A stretch of DNA of 64,000 bases from Acanthochromis polyacanthus (taxonomy: Eukaryota > Chordata > Actinopteri > Pomacentridae): positions 20,129,850 through 20,193,849 of the forward strand of contig NC_067125.1 of assembly GCF_021347895.1 (NCBI RefSeq). Direction: 5' to 3'. The position numbers and the translations under genes were made by a program. How positions within the stretch are numbered: position 1 is the first letter of the stretch; each line of letters opens with the position of its first letter. The notes under the pieces were generated by a model, which was not told where the DNA came from, ran no database searches, and worked only from the letters and a program-made list of their open reading frames with translations. This document shows, in pieces, positions 47,696 to 59,665 of this stretch.

Positions 47696-47775
47696 GGATA
47701 GGACTGGACCCGAATATCCGAATATTTGGTTATGATGACGGTGTTATCCGAATATTACTGGACGTGACAAATAAA
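47696..47775. repeat. hAT-type end fragment
   Basis: TAGGACTGGACCCGAATATC and repeated CGAATATT motifs. The same family of ends is seen at 54915. The opposite end is not found. Confidence 0.4.
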
Positions 47776-48221
47776 AATAAAAAAGGTAAACCACTAACAT
47801 TGAACAATAGTTTAAAGTCAAGGATCTTGGTTTGATAAATATCTGGAGAGACCTTCACAACCGGTACTCAAATCGACATAATGCCTGTTCAAGGATTGAT
47901 TACATATGCGTAAGTCAAAGAGCCATAGGTAAAAGAATGTGAAATAAGTCATTGGGACATATCAGATCACTTCCCCATCCACTTAAAATTACACTGAGAT
48001 AGTGGATAGAAAACAACAGCATGGAGATTAAATATTAGAATGCTAAATAACTCTGGGTTCAAGGAAAAATAAAGAATGAACTAAAAGCATATTTACAAGA
48101 GTTATTGCGATGAAGTAGGGCTGGGCGATATGGCCAAAAAATAAAATCTCGTTTTTTTTAGTCATCTTGGACGATTATGATTTTAATCGATTTTTGTTAC
48201 ATACATTGTTAAAACATAAAC

Positions 48222-48570
48222 GATGCCTCTTTTCCATCGTTGTAAGGCAGACAATGTGCTACAAGCCCAGTTTTATCAAAGTAGCTGTCTATCAAGCTGC
48301 AGGAATAACACTGGTGTCAACTGGAGCCAATTGAAGGCTGCAGTGATTCTGTTGACACAACAGTGTATCAGAGTGAGGTTATTGAATATTTGTCTCTCGC
48401 TTCGCTGTTGCAGGAGTTTTGCAATTTGCAGGTGGTCCCTGTTCACAGCCGGCTGCTCATAGACGCCAGTGTTATTTCTGCAACTTGAAAGACAGCTACT
48501 TTTGATAAAACTGAGCTTGTAGCACAACATCTGCCTTACAACAATGGAAAAGAGGCATCGTTTATGTTTT
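48222..48570. repeat. inverted repeat within hAT-A
   Basis: Arms of about 90 bp at 48222-48311 and 48475-48568 (landmark GTAAGGCAGA..TGTGCTACAA and inverse, TATCAAA-GTAGCTGTCT), with about 165 bp between. Only the second arm exists in the paralogue at 13378-14245. Confidence 0.75.
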
Positions 48571-49177
48571 GACAACCTACATCTAATGAGTTATTGATGC
48601 TGGAAGTCTGAATCTGTGAATATCTTTCCAACTTTACCAAACGAGGGGCCACAACCACCCAAGGAGTGGTTTATTTAATTTTGCAAAAAGCATTTAGTCA
48701 TACTTAAAGCTTTAAGTGCTTTATTAACACAAAACTAAGATTTCTGTATTGTTTCATGATCACAGGTTCTGTCTAAAAAGATGTGGCATCATTTTAAACA
48801 GTGAAACCATACTAATAAAATGTAATGACCAACCAGTGTGTAATACTGGATTCTGCAAAAACTGAATGCAGAATACTGGACAAAGAAATTCTACAGATAT
48901 TTTTCCCATCGAAATATTTTCTTAATACAATGAATGTATTAACTTATGTGTGTATGAATGTATTTACTGACTTATTTATTTAGTACCGTTTAGAGATAGA
49001 CCGATATGGGTTTTTCAGGACCGATCGTTAGAGGAGGCCGATAACCAATATTTGGAGCTGATATTCATTTGCAGTAAAAGTGTAAAAATTGGCATAAAAA
49101 AAATTGAATAATGCAAACACTGAACTTCATTGAAATGCCTAAAGCATGTTTATTGAATCACACAAATAGAAAATAAT

Positions 49178-49690
49178 AGCTCCAGAAGCGCCTGAATTTC
49201 CTAGACTCAGAAACATCTCTTATAAAGTTGAATAAAAGGTTAAATAAATAGCTCTCTGAAGTTTTTCCACAGAAAATACAGTAAAACTTAAATATAACTA
49301 CAATGACTTGTCTTTGTTTTAAGTTCAAACACAACAAAAATACAGGGAGTTCTCAGGCTCAGCAGCACCTCTTGTAAAGTTAAATAAAAACTTAAATAAT
49401 AGCTCCCTGAATTATTTTCACAGTAAATAAAGTAAAATTTCAATACAACTGAAATGACTTAACTTTTTTTTTAAAACTTCAAATAAAAACAAAAAGTGCA
49501 GGAGTTCTCAGACTCAGCATTATCTCTAGTAAATGCAAATAAAAACTGAAATAATAGCTCCCTGAATTTTTTCACAATAAAGTAAAAGTTCGATATAACT
49601 GAAATAATTTAACTTTGTTTTAACTTCAAACAAAAAGTGCAGGAGTTCTCAGGCTCAGCAGTATCTCTAGTAAATGTAAATAAAAACTTG
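49178..49690. repeat. tandem array, period about 153 bp, about 3.3 units
   Basis: The motif AATAGCTC(C/T)CTGAA recurs at about 49245, 49398 and 49551. AGGAGTTCTCAG(G/A)CTCAGCA recurs at the same spacing. AT-rich, no coding. Confidence 0.8.
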
Positions 49691-49851
49691 CTTCCAGAGA
49701 TTTTATAAAGTAATATCATTTCTGAATTTTACTCTCTCATCTTCCCGTTCATTTTCAGATCATAGGACCAGAAAGCTCATAGTAACGTTAGTAGTCGTGA
49801 GTTGTAGAGTTTTTCACGTGACTTTAATTACATACTATTCTCCACATTACA

Positions 49852-50262
49852 TACCGTGATTTCCGGACTATTGAGCGCACCTGAATATAAGGATCCGAAT
49901 ATTCGGATCTCAAAATAAATACGTGCAGTTGCTCTGTTTACTTCTTTGACCGACAGATCGATTGCCTTTAACTTAAAAGCTAAATCATGTGCATTCCTTC
50001 GTGTGTTTTCCATGATGAGGGTGTGTGCATGAAGCGCAAAATGACTGATCTGAAGAATTTAGTGTGAGTGCGCTTGATTTAATTCGAACAGTTTCATTGG
50101 TCCACTGTGACCGGTTCGGTAATTTCCTTCTGACGAGGATAAACGTATTGACGGCATGAAGCTGGCCCGTAGAAATCTATACATTAGCCACATCGTTGTA
50201 TAAGCTGTAGGGTTCGAAGCGTAAGAAAAAGTAACGGCTTACTGTCCAGAAAGTACGGTGTA
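49852..50262. mobile_element. MITE with TACCGTGATTTCCGGACT ends
   Basis: The left TACCGTGATTTCCGGACTAT is answered at the right by the inverted GTCCAGAAAGTACGGTG. I recognise these ends as a common fish MITE. A short CGAATATTCGGATC block sits inside. Confidence 0.55.
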
Positions 50263-50726
50263 TTTTTCCCATTGCTAATACATAGTCTGCAGAGCGTTTA
50301 GAGCCAGATCGACGAACTAATTTTATGGTAAAAGCGAAGCAGCCTCCACCTTAGCGCTCCCAAAAACAAGTGAACTGAGTTTTTTATGCACTCTCTCTTA
50401 ATCACACACACATGCTTTTCTATCATGGACTGTTTCCATCTCGATATTATCAGCAGTCTTCAGCTGCAGTCAATTCCAGCCATTTTCAGTACAAAAAATC
50501 GCTAATATTCTATTTGTAAATAAAAATATGATGAGAAGTACAGGGAATATTGGACGCGCATCGCGAGGTGCATTTCCTTGAAAACGACCTATTCGTGGAT
50601 TATATACCGACTTCAAGACATGTTTTGGACAAAATATTTTACTGGCTTGTGTCGTCTGGATGTCCAAGGTTGGATTATGGCTGTTTTTACCTCCGCCAGG
50701 AGGTTATGTAATCACCGGAGTCTGTC

Positions 50727-50897
<171 letters not shown>

Positions 50898-51082
50898 CTG
50901 TTAACAGCATAACTCAAAAAGTCATGGACGGATTTTCCCCAAATTTTTACAGGATGTCCGGAAGAGCAAGAGTAACAATCGATTAGATTTTGGAGGTGAT
51001 CCGGATCACCGTCTGGATCCAGGATTTTTTTGAAGGTCGAAGGACAATATCTCTCAATTGTACAGACAGAGGTCGCCGGATC

Positions 51083-51464
51083 GATCCCAGGCGACGGCCG
51101 AATTCCGGGCGGCCGGTTCGGCCTACCCGAGCGAGTCGGGATCGACGGAACGAAGCGGCGGCGACACGTACGGTACCGTCACGTGCGTGCGCAACGCTAC
51201 GGTTACGTGTGTGCGGCGGCGCCGCCGTCAAAACACTGTGCTGTTACACTGTACATGAATGTTATGCTTTGTGCACAAAGATCCCGGGTGACGGCCGAAT
51301 TCCGCGCGGCCGGTTCAGGCTGCCCGAGCGATTCGGGACCAACGAAACGAAGCGGCGGCGACGCATACGGTACCGTTACATGCGCGTGCAACGCTACCGT
51401 TATGTGCGTGCGTCAAAACACTGTGCTGTTACACTGTACATGCATGTTATGCTTTGTGCACAAA
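51083..51464. repeat. CpG-rich tandem duplication (units about 197 and 185 bp)
   Basis: Unit 1 from GATCCCAGGCGACGGCCGAA (51083), unit 2 from GATCCCGGGTGACGGCCGAA (51280), each ending TATGCTTTGTGCACAAA. Very rich in CG dinucleotides, unlike all flanking DNA. Long open frames through it come from base composition. Confidence 0.88.
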
Positions 51465-52595
51465 CTGTTAAAATTAAATTAAATCCCTCCATTACGTTTT
51501 GGGTTATGCTGTTAACAGACAAACACACAAACAGACAGACAAACAAACTCCGATTGGTCATCTGTACAATTGAGCGATGGCCTGGCGGAGGTCTGCACTC
51601 TCCGAGTACTTTTCTAGTTTGTGGAATATTTTCATCTGTGTGTAATAATGAACCCGGAAATGTGAGTCGCGCTGTGTACATTGAAGCCGTGTATAGAGAA
51701 CGGATGGATGGATATTCGTTGTTTGTCGGACAAATGTGTTTATATTACCCGCTGTGGTAATCACATCTGAAAGTGGTTTATACCGGCGGATTCATGAGAA
51801 TCTAAGCTTTCCATCGGCGTATAGTGTTTGTATAATCGCGTTTGCAGTTTCAGACATTTAGCAAATTGCTTATGCAGATCTCAAAGTGTACCACGGGCTG
51901 GACACTGAAGCGCAACTGAAGCGCAACTGGTTAAATAATTCACAGACATGTTGGGACGTAATACGAGTTAGCAGAGCTGCCGCTAAGGTTTACTCTGCTC
52001 TTATGCTATTCTGCTGCTCACTGTAACGTTAGTAGTAGTTGTGAGATGCAGAGTACTGGGATCTTTATTACAATTTCGGAAGAGCTTTCTGCATTTACCT
52101 TTGACACGTGTTTTCTGTCCGGAGCTTCTCACACAAGAAAACTTTTCCTCTCACTCTCCAGTGTGTGTGAGGACAGCTTCTTCTTCGGAGGCTCTGCCTC
52201 TGCCGCTTAACCAATCAGAGGATGGGGTGAATAGTGCAGGAGACAGCAGGCAGGAGAGAGAGAGGCGCGGCTGCTTTTGAGCCGAAATAACCCAGTTTTA
52301 AATTGATTTCTTCATATCGACCGGTCGGATTAAAAAAAGGCCGATGCCGATATACGTCAAATTTCCAAATATCGGCGCCGATAATCAGCCCGACCGATAA
52401 TCGGTCGATCTCTAGTACCGTTAACATATCAGAGTTCTGAGTGAGTTTTTCTTTAGATAGGCAAAGGCCATTTATTGGTCACATATAGGCTATTAAATAA
52501 ATGATATAAAAAAAAACAACAACCCAAAAGCATTTAAAATACTATTAAACAACTTAGGCATTTATTGAGTCACTAAAATACTGTAGAGTCTACGG

Positions 52596-53295
52596 CAGTG
52601 TGCGCCAGTGACGTCGGACCATCGGTCAAATCCGATTTGTGTACCAAAAGTCCGGTAAAACTTACTACATTACTGGTCTCATGTCCGGTGTAATTTTTTT
52701 CCTGTAACCCCGAAGTTCCACATAATGCGACCGTGCTGCGCCGCGCAACGGAACGAAGCGCCGCTGTCTTGCTCCGAAAGTCAAAGCACACAGCAAGCGC
52801 AGCGCAGCGGCGCGCCGTCCGAATGGGGAGGGCTGCTCCTCAGAGAGGCTGTCGTGTGAACAGCGATATCACTCGATAAAAATGCATGATATAAACAGAA
52901 AATAAATAAACCACACCTCATTTCGCTTCTACAGGGTCGCTCTGCTTGGCCCAGCCACATTGCTCTGTGATTTATAGTACTTCTAGCATGGTTGAGTACA
53001 TGATTTATGTTTTGATCTCAAATGAGTGCTTTTCTTTATCCAATAGTTAATTTTGTATGGTTTATTCTATATAAAAACGGTAATTTCTCTTCGCCCATGG
53101 CATCGTGTTGTATCTGGGACATAATTAATAAAGTAGTAAATTTGTATAACAATTATTAAAATTAAATTATACATCAACTTTTGGTACATTTGTGCATAAA
53201 ATATTCGGTCCAGTAAAAACTGTTTCGGTCCAGTAAAAAATTACTGTTTACTGGTCCACGGTCCAGTAATAAATTGTGCCCTTTCACGCAGACTG
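52596..53295. mobile_element. 700 bp DNA element in hAT-A with 6-bp duplication
   Basis: The empty site is seen at 14190 in the paralogue. CTACGG is duplicated (52590-52595, 53296-53301). Ends CAGTGTGCG and, inverted, CAGTCTGCG. Internal GGTCCAGTAA repeats near the right end. No coding. Confidence 0.65.
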
Positions 53296-53480
53296 CTACG
53301 GCCACATTAGTCTGACTATAATCATCCTCTGGTAAATTCACAACCATGTACTGATGTCCCTTACCAAAGGGACTTCAGGAGATGATTAGATGATGATAAA
53401 CTGTGACCTGCTGGTTGGGTTCTCTCTGTTCTCATGTTTCTTACATGTTGGTCTCCTGATGCTGCCTTACTTCAGCTAGT

Positions 53481-53678
53481 CTATGAGCAACAGAAAACAC
53501 AGTTTGCCCTGTACCTATTGCCAGGGTTCCAGTCTTCCCACTCACGCCTGTGCTTTTGAAAACGTTTTTGCTCCTTTGGACGTGGTGGAGTTTTGGGTGT
53601 AGACATTTTTAAACATACGGGAGCAGCAGCGTCTGTAACCAGGAAACCCGCGGCAGAACCGGCAAACAGACCTTGCAT
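53481..53678 (-). pseudogene. possible N-terminal zinc-finger exon of a transposon protein
   Basis: Reads MSTPKTPPRPKEQKRFQKHR, REWEDWNPGNRYRANCVFCC. Some transposase families start with such a K-R-F-x4-W-E ... C-x2-C stretch. It then stops. No further domain. Confidence 0.35.
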
Positions 53679-53821
53679 CGGGTCCTCGCTACATAGGTCT
53701 AAGGAAGATGAAACTGGCTGCCCTTAATATTTCGTGTGTTTTATTTTGTTTATTATGCAGTTTTGATGCGTGTGTGACAGATGTGTGTGGGACATTTATG
53801 AAAATACAGAACAATTAGCGT

Positions 53822-53870
53822 CCCGTATTGAATCAATACGGGATTGTGTCCCGTATTGAATCAATACGGG
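53822..53870. repeat. two copies of a 21-bp palindrome
   Basis: CCCGTATTGA-A-TCAATACGGG at 53822-53842 and again at 53850-53870, 7 bp apart. Each is a perfect inverted repeat around a single central base. Confidence 0.9.
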
Positions 53871-53934
53871 ATGCTACAATAGTCAAATAAAGGACGAATC
53901 CGTATTTTACGGAACTACTCCCGTAGCTAAGGGC

Positions 53935-54148
53935 ACTTTTCCCATTCTTTAGGATGCCTCTGCCGGAGGTGCTGAAAGAGGTTAGTTGTGCTGCTACTCT
54001 TCGTTTTCACAGTACTTTTGCAAACCTTGCACATGACTGTAGTTTGGTCTGTGTCAGTCTTGTCAAAGCCGAACCACTTCCATATAATCGATGTAACATG
54101 AGGCCCTTTTCTCGCGACCAACTCTTCGTCTGCTGTTCTGTCCACCAT
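53935..54148 (-). pseudogene. hAT-A transposase, BED-finger exon only
   Basis: MVDRTADEELVARKG, then SIIWKWFGFDKTDTDQTTVM, C-x2-C (CKVC), NLFQHLRQRHPKEW (His-x4/5-His). A BED zinc finger, the DNA-binding start of hAT transposases. The frame ends right after and no catalytic part is found in the element. Confidence 0.75.
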
Positions 54149-54362
54149 GACGGGGGTGTGAGTGTTTTGGCGGAAGGAGATGAGAGGCAGAAGCAAACGC
54201 CAGTGCACAAGTCGTGAAAGGCAGAAGAAGAATCTGTGTTGTTATATATTTAAGCTCGCCTCAATTTTACGATTTCGCAAATTTTCAAATCGTCAGGTTT
54301 TAAAAATGCGAATAAATTCGATTTATCGCCCAGCCCTACGATGAAGTGGAGAAAAACTTTAA

Positions 54363-54897
54363 CCCGTTAAACTTCAGTGTACCGCCGGCAGTACACTTAC
54401 TAATTTGCATAGGAAGTTCAAGAATGTCCGAAGGCTGCAAACGTGATTATACAAACACTATACGCCGATGGAAAGCTTAGATTCTCACGAATCCGCCGGT
54501 ATAAACCACTTTCAGATGTGATTACCACAGCGGGTAATATAAACGCATTTGTCCGACAAACAACGAATATCCATCCATCCGTTTTCTATACACGGCTTCA
54601 ACGTACACAGCGCGACTCACATTTCCAGGTTCATTATTACACACAGATGAAAATATTCCACAAAAAACGGCCATAATCCAACCTTGGACATCCAGACGAC
54701 ACAAGCCAGTAAAATATTTTGTCCAAACATGTCTTGAAGTCGGTATATTTACCAAGAATAGGTCATTTTCAAGGAAATGCACCCCGCGATGTGCGTCCAA
54801 TATTCCCTGTATTTCTCGTCATATTTTTTATTTACAAATAGAATATTAGCGATTTTTTTGTACTGAAAATGGCTGGAATTGACTGCAGATTAAAGGG
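54363..54897. mobile_element. piggyBac-like MITE at TTAA
   Basis: TTAA (54359-54362) then CCCGTTAAACTTCAGT; the right end inverted reads CCCTTTAATCTGCAGT before TTAA (54898-54901). 13 of 16 end bases match. TTAA plus CCC...GGG ends are the mark of piggyBac. 535 bp, no transposase. Confidence 0.8.
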
Positions 54898-54914
54898 TTA
54901 ATATACATCATGAG

Positions 54915-55030
54915 TAGGGCTGGACCTCAATATTCGGTCATGATGGTGGTATCCCAATATGTATTTTGAGATTGGAGTATTCGGATAACCCCCCACCCCC
55001 CGTGTACGATATGGCGCATGATCGATATTC
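54915..55030. repeat. hAT-type end fragment
   Basis: TAGGGCTGGACCTCAATATT, then AATATG...GGAGTATTCGG. Same end family as 47696. The other end was not found with confidence. Confidence 0.4.
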
Positions 55031-55217
55031 TCCAAAATCTAATCGATTCTTACTCTTGCTCTTCCGGACATCCTGTAAAAATTTGGTGAAAGTCCGTCCC
55101 TGACTTTTTGAGTTATGCTGTTAACAGACAGACACACACACATACACACACAGACGGACAGACAGACAGAATAACAAACTCCGGTGATTACATAACCTCC
55201 TGGCAGAGGTAAAAATA
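55031..55217. repeat. inverted relative of the foldback insertion at 50688
   Basis: AATCTAATCGATTCTTACTC ... GTTATGCTGTTAACAGACAG ... GATTACATAACCTCCTGGCA is the reverse complement of 50693-51000 without the long TG run. It shows the family is repeated. Confidence 0.75.
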
Positions 55218-55654
55218 GCATTGATTCAGATTGTGGAGACACTGCAATCTAGTGGTGGGATGTCATCGCTTTGTGGATAACGTAATCGGTATGCATTGTG
55301 GGAAATGTAGTTTATGGTCAATGCACGCTTTTGATTTATTTATTTAAAGACAATCGGAACTTTTCAGCATCATTTTACGTGGGCCACGTAAAATGACGTG
55401 GCGGGCCTTGAGTTTGACACCTGTATATTAGACCATGTGATGGATGATGGAATGAAATTTTAAAGCAGAAGAGAGAAGTGAAGCTCTGAATATCACAGCT
55501 TTGTGGCCCAATATGTGGACATCAACAAACTAAAGTACGTATCAGGGCTGCAAGAACGAATCGATAAAATTGATAATAATCGATTATTAAAAGCGTCGGC
55601 AACGAATTTCATCATTGATTCATTGTGTCGCGTGATTCATACGTCTCTCGCCAT

Positions 55655-56104
55655 TAGTGATGCAACGGATCACCATTGATCCGTGATCCGTTCGGATCGA
55701 CGTCATCGGTTTGGCACACACATGACCCGTGGATCGATTTCTGAAAAAAAAAAAAGTGCGAGTGGAGAAAGTAAGAGAGCAGACATGGCAAGTGGAGGAA
55801 AGGAGGAGCTTGAACACCCTGCGACACTTAAATCCCCTCTATGGGAGCATTTTGGTTTCCCTGTCAGATATGACGACGAAGGAAAGAGGTCAGTGGACAA
55901 AACCGCGACGGTGTGTAGGCACTGTGGCATAAGAAAGCCATGACAGTGGAAACACATCCACACATTTGAAGTGACATCTAATAATAACAGACAAAACGTA
56001 TGTGTATTTGTTTGTTGTTTTTTTTGCTTTTTGCTGATCCGATCCGTGACTCTTGATCCGAGGACCGATCCGATCCGTGAGTTTAGTGATCCGTTGCACC
56101 ACTA
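55655..56104 (+). mobile_element. hAT element C, 450 bp, nested in hAT-D
   Basis: Ends TAGTGATGCAACGGATCA and, inverted, TAGTGGTGCAACGGATCA. GATCCG motifs repeat inside both ends. Perfect 8-bp duplication CTCGCCAT at 55647-55654 and 56105-56112. Carries only a BED-finger start. Confidence 0.93.
55785..55943 (+). pseudogene. hAT-C transposase N-terminus, BED finger cut short
   Basis: MASGGKEELEHPATLKSPLW, EHFGFPVRYDDEGKRS, CRHCGIRKP then TGA. First half of a ZBED-type finger; the His pair is lost after the stop and a small deletion. Confidence 0.75.
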
Positions 56105-56478
56105 CTCGCCATGTCGCGGAGCTGTCTATACTTCACCTGCAGAGCGAGTTGAACAGACCGAGGTGGAGGCAGAGCGGAGGAGGTGTTTTCAAAGGAAGAG
56201 TAAATTCAACAAATGAAACAGGACTGAGCAGGATATAAATGAAAATGTTTCTTCACTGTCATTATGTGGCTTTATAGACTAGTCAACTAGTCTCAAATAA
56301 AATTTGAGACTAGTCGGTGGCGAAATTAGTCGAAATTCCCATCCCTAGTTTGGATATGAATTATAAATAAACATAACTTGCACACAGGGGTGGTAATAAT
56401 TTAAAGATTGAGCCTCAAGTTTTAAATTTTCTGACAAAGTCTGAGTGAAGACACTGGTCTCTGTTGGAGTGAGACAGG

Positions 56479-56697
56479 ATGGATTGCATTGATAGGCTTT
56501 ATGATGAGAAAGGCATCATGTACACCACAGCAAGCAGCTGTCTGACTGAGAGCATCCTCAACATGACCATCACTGACATGAGGTTTCTCTCGATGGTTGA
56601 AGACAAAGGCTTCTCTACAATGATCTTATTTGCTCTCAGTCCAAATCTTCTATTTCTGAATAAAGAAGCAGAAATTAAAAAATATTTTTTTATCTGA
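56479..56697 (+). pseudogene. hAT transposase fragment in hAT-D
   Basis: SILNMTITDMRFLSMVEDKG and FSTMILFALSP match the block before the catalytic domain of ZBED-type hAT transposases (D-RP-S-VED-GF---I-AL-P). About 60 residues, no neighbours. Confidence 0.6.
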
Positions 56698-56765
56698 TTC
56701 ATCGATTAATCAAAAAAAAATCAACCGATTAATCAATTATTAAAATAATTGTTAATTGCAGCCCT

Positions 56766-56768
<3 letters not shown>

Positions 56769-56842
<74 letters not shown>
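56769..56842. repeat. (CA)n microsatellite
   Basis: About 37 CA units directly at the right end of hAT-D, followed by a short TATATA run. Confidence 0.93.
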
Positions 56843-56853
<11 letters not shown>

Positions 56854-57439
56854 CACACACAAACACCCACAATGAAGAACATACCTGATTTAAATTTGGC
56901 CTTCTGCAATAATACATTGGTTGCTTTGGAACACTCTCTGGAACTCCTGTTGTGTAATATATGTATGCACAAGTGTGCAGACTCTCCTGTATTGTGTCAA
57001 AATGCTAACCCTTATTCTTGAATGTAATTTTTTTCAGTAAGTGATTGCGCCAAATCAAATCTGATAAGTTAGTCATTGTAATTGTATGTATTGTTTTTTT
57101 CCTGCACTATTTTAGTATCTTCCTGTCAGCGCCTGCTGTCTGATCATCAGTTTCTGTGTTGGACCTCACCCTCTCTGCCTCCTCTCCACACAATAGCTTA
57201 ACTAGCTTGTTTTTTACATCAAGCCGGGAAGCCATGAAAGAAATAAAAGTTGTACTTTCCACCACTGTCGTTAACGTAGTCGCTACCCACAATGGTTCGA
57301 GTGACTTAACTTGCACGCTCATAACAAGAGGCACATATGTGACCACCTTGGTCACAGTCTGAAGCCCTGCACTGATACAGTGGGATGTGCCATAATTTTG
57401 GTTGTTTGCTCCTATATGTATCCACAGGATCTCTCTACT
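56843..57439. other. spacer, no gene recognised
   Basis: A minus-strand open stretch (57107-57355) contains MASRLDVKNKLVKLLCGEE but no motif I can place; it may be transposon-derived. Otherwise nothing. Confidence 0.3.
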
Positions 57440-58498
57440 CAGAGCTCCAGACTGCGACTAAATGGTCGCATTTTGCGACCAAAATTTGAGCGAGTGTAAG
57501 TAAATTTTTCATCTACTTGCGCATGTGCGACCAGTAAATTTGCCGATTGTTTTTTTTTTTTTTTTTTTTTACTATTGAATATTTTTTGTTGCCGACAAAC
57601 TTCTGCTCCACACTTCAGCCCAGTAGACATTCGTGCAAATGACCTGGTTTAACTGACATTAACTCCAAAAGAAGAAGAAAGGAGACGAACACCAACAAAG
57701 AAGGCGGGCCAATGTGTGTGAGAGCAAGGGGCGAATGACAGTGAAGCTCCTGATGTTTCACAAAGCCTTTATTTATGTTCAACCTTATTTTAAACAGAAA
57801 TTCATCTTTCTGTCCTTCACTCCTTTCTTGTCTCCATTCCAGCTGCTTCTAAGTTTCGACACATCCTTTACTAGACAGCAACAGCGTGAAACTGTTTTCT
57901 TTCAACTTTACGTGGATTTTCGGACTTTTTAGCAGCGTCTTCGTCATGTCAAGAAACCTCTTCTTAGAGAAACACTTCCTGTGCCACTGAATGGGTCACA
58001 AAATAGAAGCCCGTAGCATTGAAAGTCTTCAAAATAAAAGCCTGAAGGAAACAGTTATTTTGATACTAGCAAAACAAAGGCTTGCCAAAATTGATGAACT
58101 GATCAACAGACCTTTATATGAGTAATTTACACGTGATTCAGTATAAATACATAACGTGCACGTGCATAACACATGCCTATACTAAGCACAAGGTCATTTT
58201 TATTACAGATTTCATCCGTCGGAAATTATACATCAACTGAGCAGCCTTGGTGGAGTACTGCTCTCTGAGTGCTTTTCTTGTTATGTTGTGTCAACTGCTG
58301 CACAATAAATTGTGAATTGAAAACATAGTTTCTGCATTTATTGTGCAAGTATTTATACAGCGAAAATGAGAGGAAATGTGAATATTTACTTTGCAAGTCG
58401 ATTTTGGTGTGCGCCCCTAAATTTTCTGCTTGTGCTCCTAAAATTTTAAGTTAGGGGCCACTGTGCTCCTAGGAAAAAAAAGTTAGTCTGGAGCCCGG
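57440..58498. mobile_element. hAT-like non-autonomous element with GCTCCAGACT ends
   Basis: Left CAGAGCTCCAGACTGCGACT, right inverted CCGGGCTCCAGACTAAC. The left has repeated TGGTCGCA/TGCGACC blocks, the right CTCCTA repeats. No coding and no clean 8-bp duplication. Confidence 0.5.
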
Positions 58499-59233
58499 CT
58501 ACTGCTTTCCTTCATTGTCTTCATGAAATGCCCCGCATTGCATTTAAAGTGACGGGGTGTCGCACATCCCGTGACATGCCTGCACCACATTTGAATATTC
58601 AGATCTCAAATATTTGGATACCTCTTTTAAATGTACTGTTTTAATAAAGGATAGTAAAGTTTTTTTTTTTTGATTGAATCACTTCATGCTATTAAGGTAC
58701 ACGAGTTAGGACTGGGTGATATAGGTGAAAAGTTCAGGAAAGAGTGTTTCATTTCAATAGCAGCATATTCTTATCAATTCAGTAGCAACTGCATGGGTTA
58801 TGTTCTTGTACCATTCGAATGTTTGTCATATGATATTGTTGGCGAGTATGTCTCCGTAATGGACTACATGTGGGATGTTTCTTGAAATGTGTGTCATGTC
58901 TGGTAACATTTTGCCTACTCCAAAGGGTAGAAGCAGTTAGGATGATCAATAAGTTTGTTGTAGTCCTGCTTGGGATGAATATCATTAAGATCTGTACAAA
59001 CGATCATATTACCCTTACAAATGTGAATTTCCCCTGGGGAGCAGTAAAGAATTATCTTATCTTAGTACTTCTTATTGATCTGGTACTTTCATGGAATTTT
59101 TCATGCTTGCATTTGGTAAACAATATAGAAAAGAATTAAGATTGCTTAAATTTCTCGTAGGTGCTGCTGTTTATCAGTTGACGTTTGTGAGCTCTGCAAC
59201 AGCATTGTTTTGAACAAAATTACTAGTATATAC
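58499..59233. other. spacer with transposon-end scraps
   Basis: TTGAATATTCAGATCTC at 58589 and TAGGACTGGGTGATATAGG at 58707 look like hAT ends. The open frames between have no known motif. Confidence 0.35.
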
Positions 59234-59270
59234 TAGGGCTGCACGATATTGGAAATATGTGATATGAGCG

Positions 59271-59665
59271 TCAAGAACTGCGATATCGATATATATTGTG
59301 ATATTGGATATTAGTGCCATTGTCTGTTGTGATAGCCACTTGTTTCTTTTCTTGCAACCCCCAGTTCGTCAACACATCCCGCAGTGCAGCCGCTATATTT
59401 TCACCAGTGTGGGAGTTGGGAAAGTCGGAGACTTCTTGGCAGCGTGTTTTGAGTTTGAAGTCGTTTGTGAGAAAGTGAACAGTAAAACTCATGTAGGGCT
59501 CAATAGTATGACTGGACCATAAATCTGTGGTACTTGCAAAGAAATCCACATTATTAAGCTCCGCTTTTACAGACCCCAAGCATGCGTCGTACATCTGTGG
59601 AATGGCGACTTGGGAAAAATAATTCCGTGATGGCACTTGGTATCTGCGGTCGAATTCTTTCAGCA
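59271..59665 (-). pseudogene. hAT-E transposase fragment, start of catalytic domain
   Basis: EFDRRYQVPSRNYFSQVAIP, DFFASTTDLWSSHTIEPYMS (first Asp of the hAT triad) and KKQVAITTDNGTNI (second Asp). It then runs into AT-rich element end, so the region with the conserved Glu is missing. The N-terminal side is beyond hAT-F. Confidence 0.82.

Larger units (their letters stand above)
55543..56766 (+). mobile_element. hAT element D, containing hAT-C
   Basis: The left end CAGGGCTGCAAGAACGAATC and the right end, inverted, TAGGGCTGCAATTAACAATT have the same TIR core. The 8-bp flanks GTACGTAT / GTACACAC match at 5 of 8, the right one now lying in a CA run. A transposase scrap at 56479-56640 supports hAT. 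Confidence 0.6.

Noticed and set aside
50990..51760. 256-codon open frame on the + strand (and overlapping frames)
   Set aside because: It runs through the CpG-rich tandem duplication and simple repeats. The frame is open because of base composition, and no domain or family pattern is seen.
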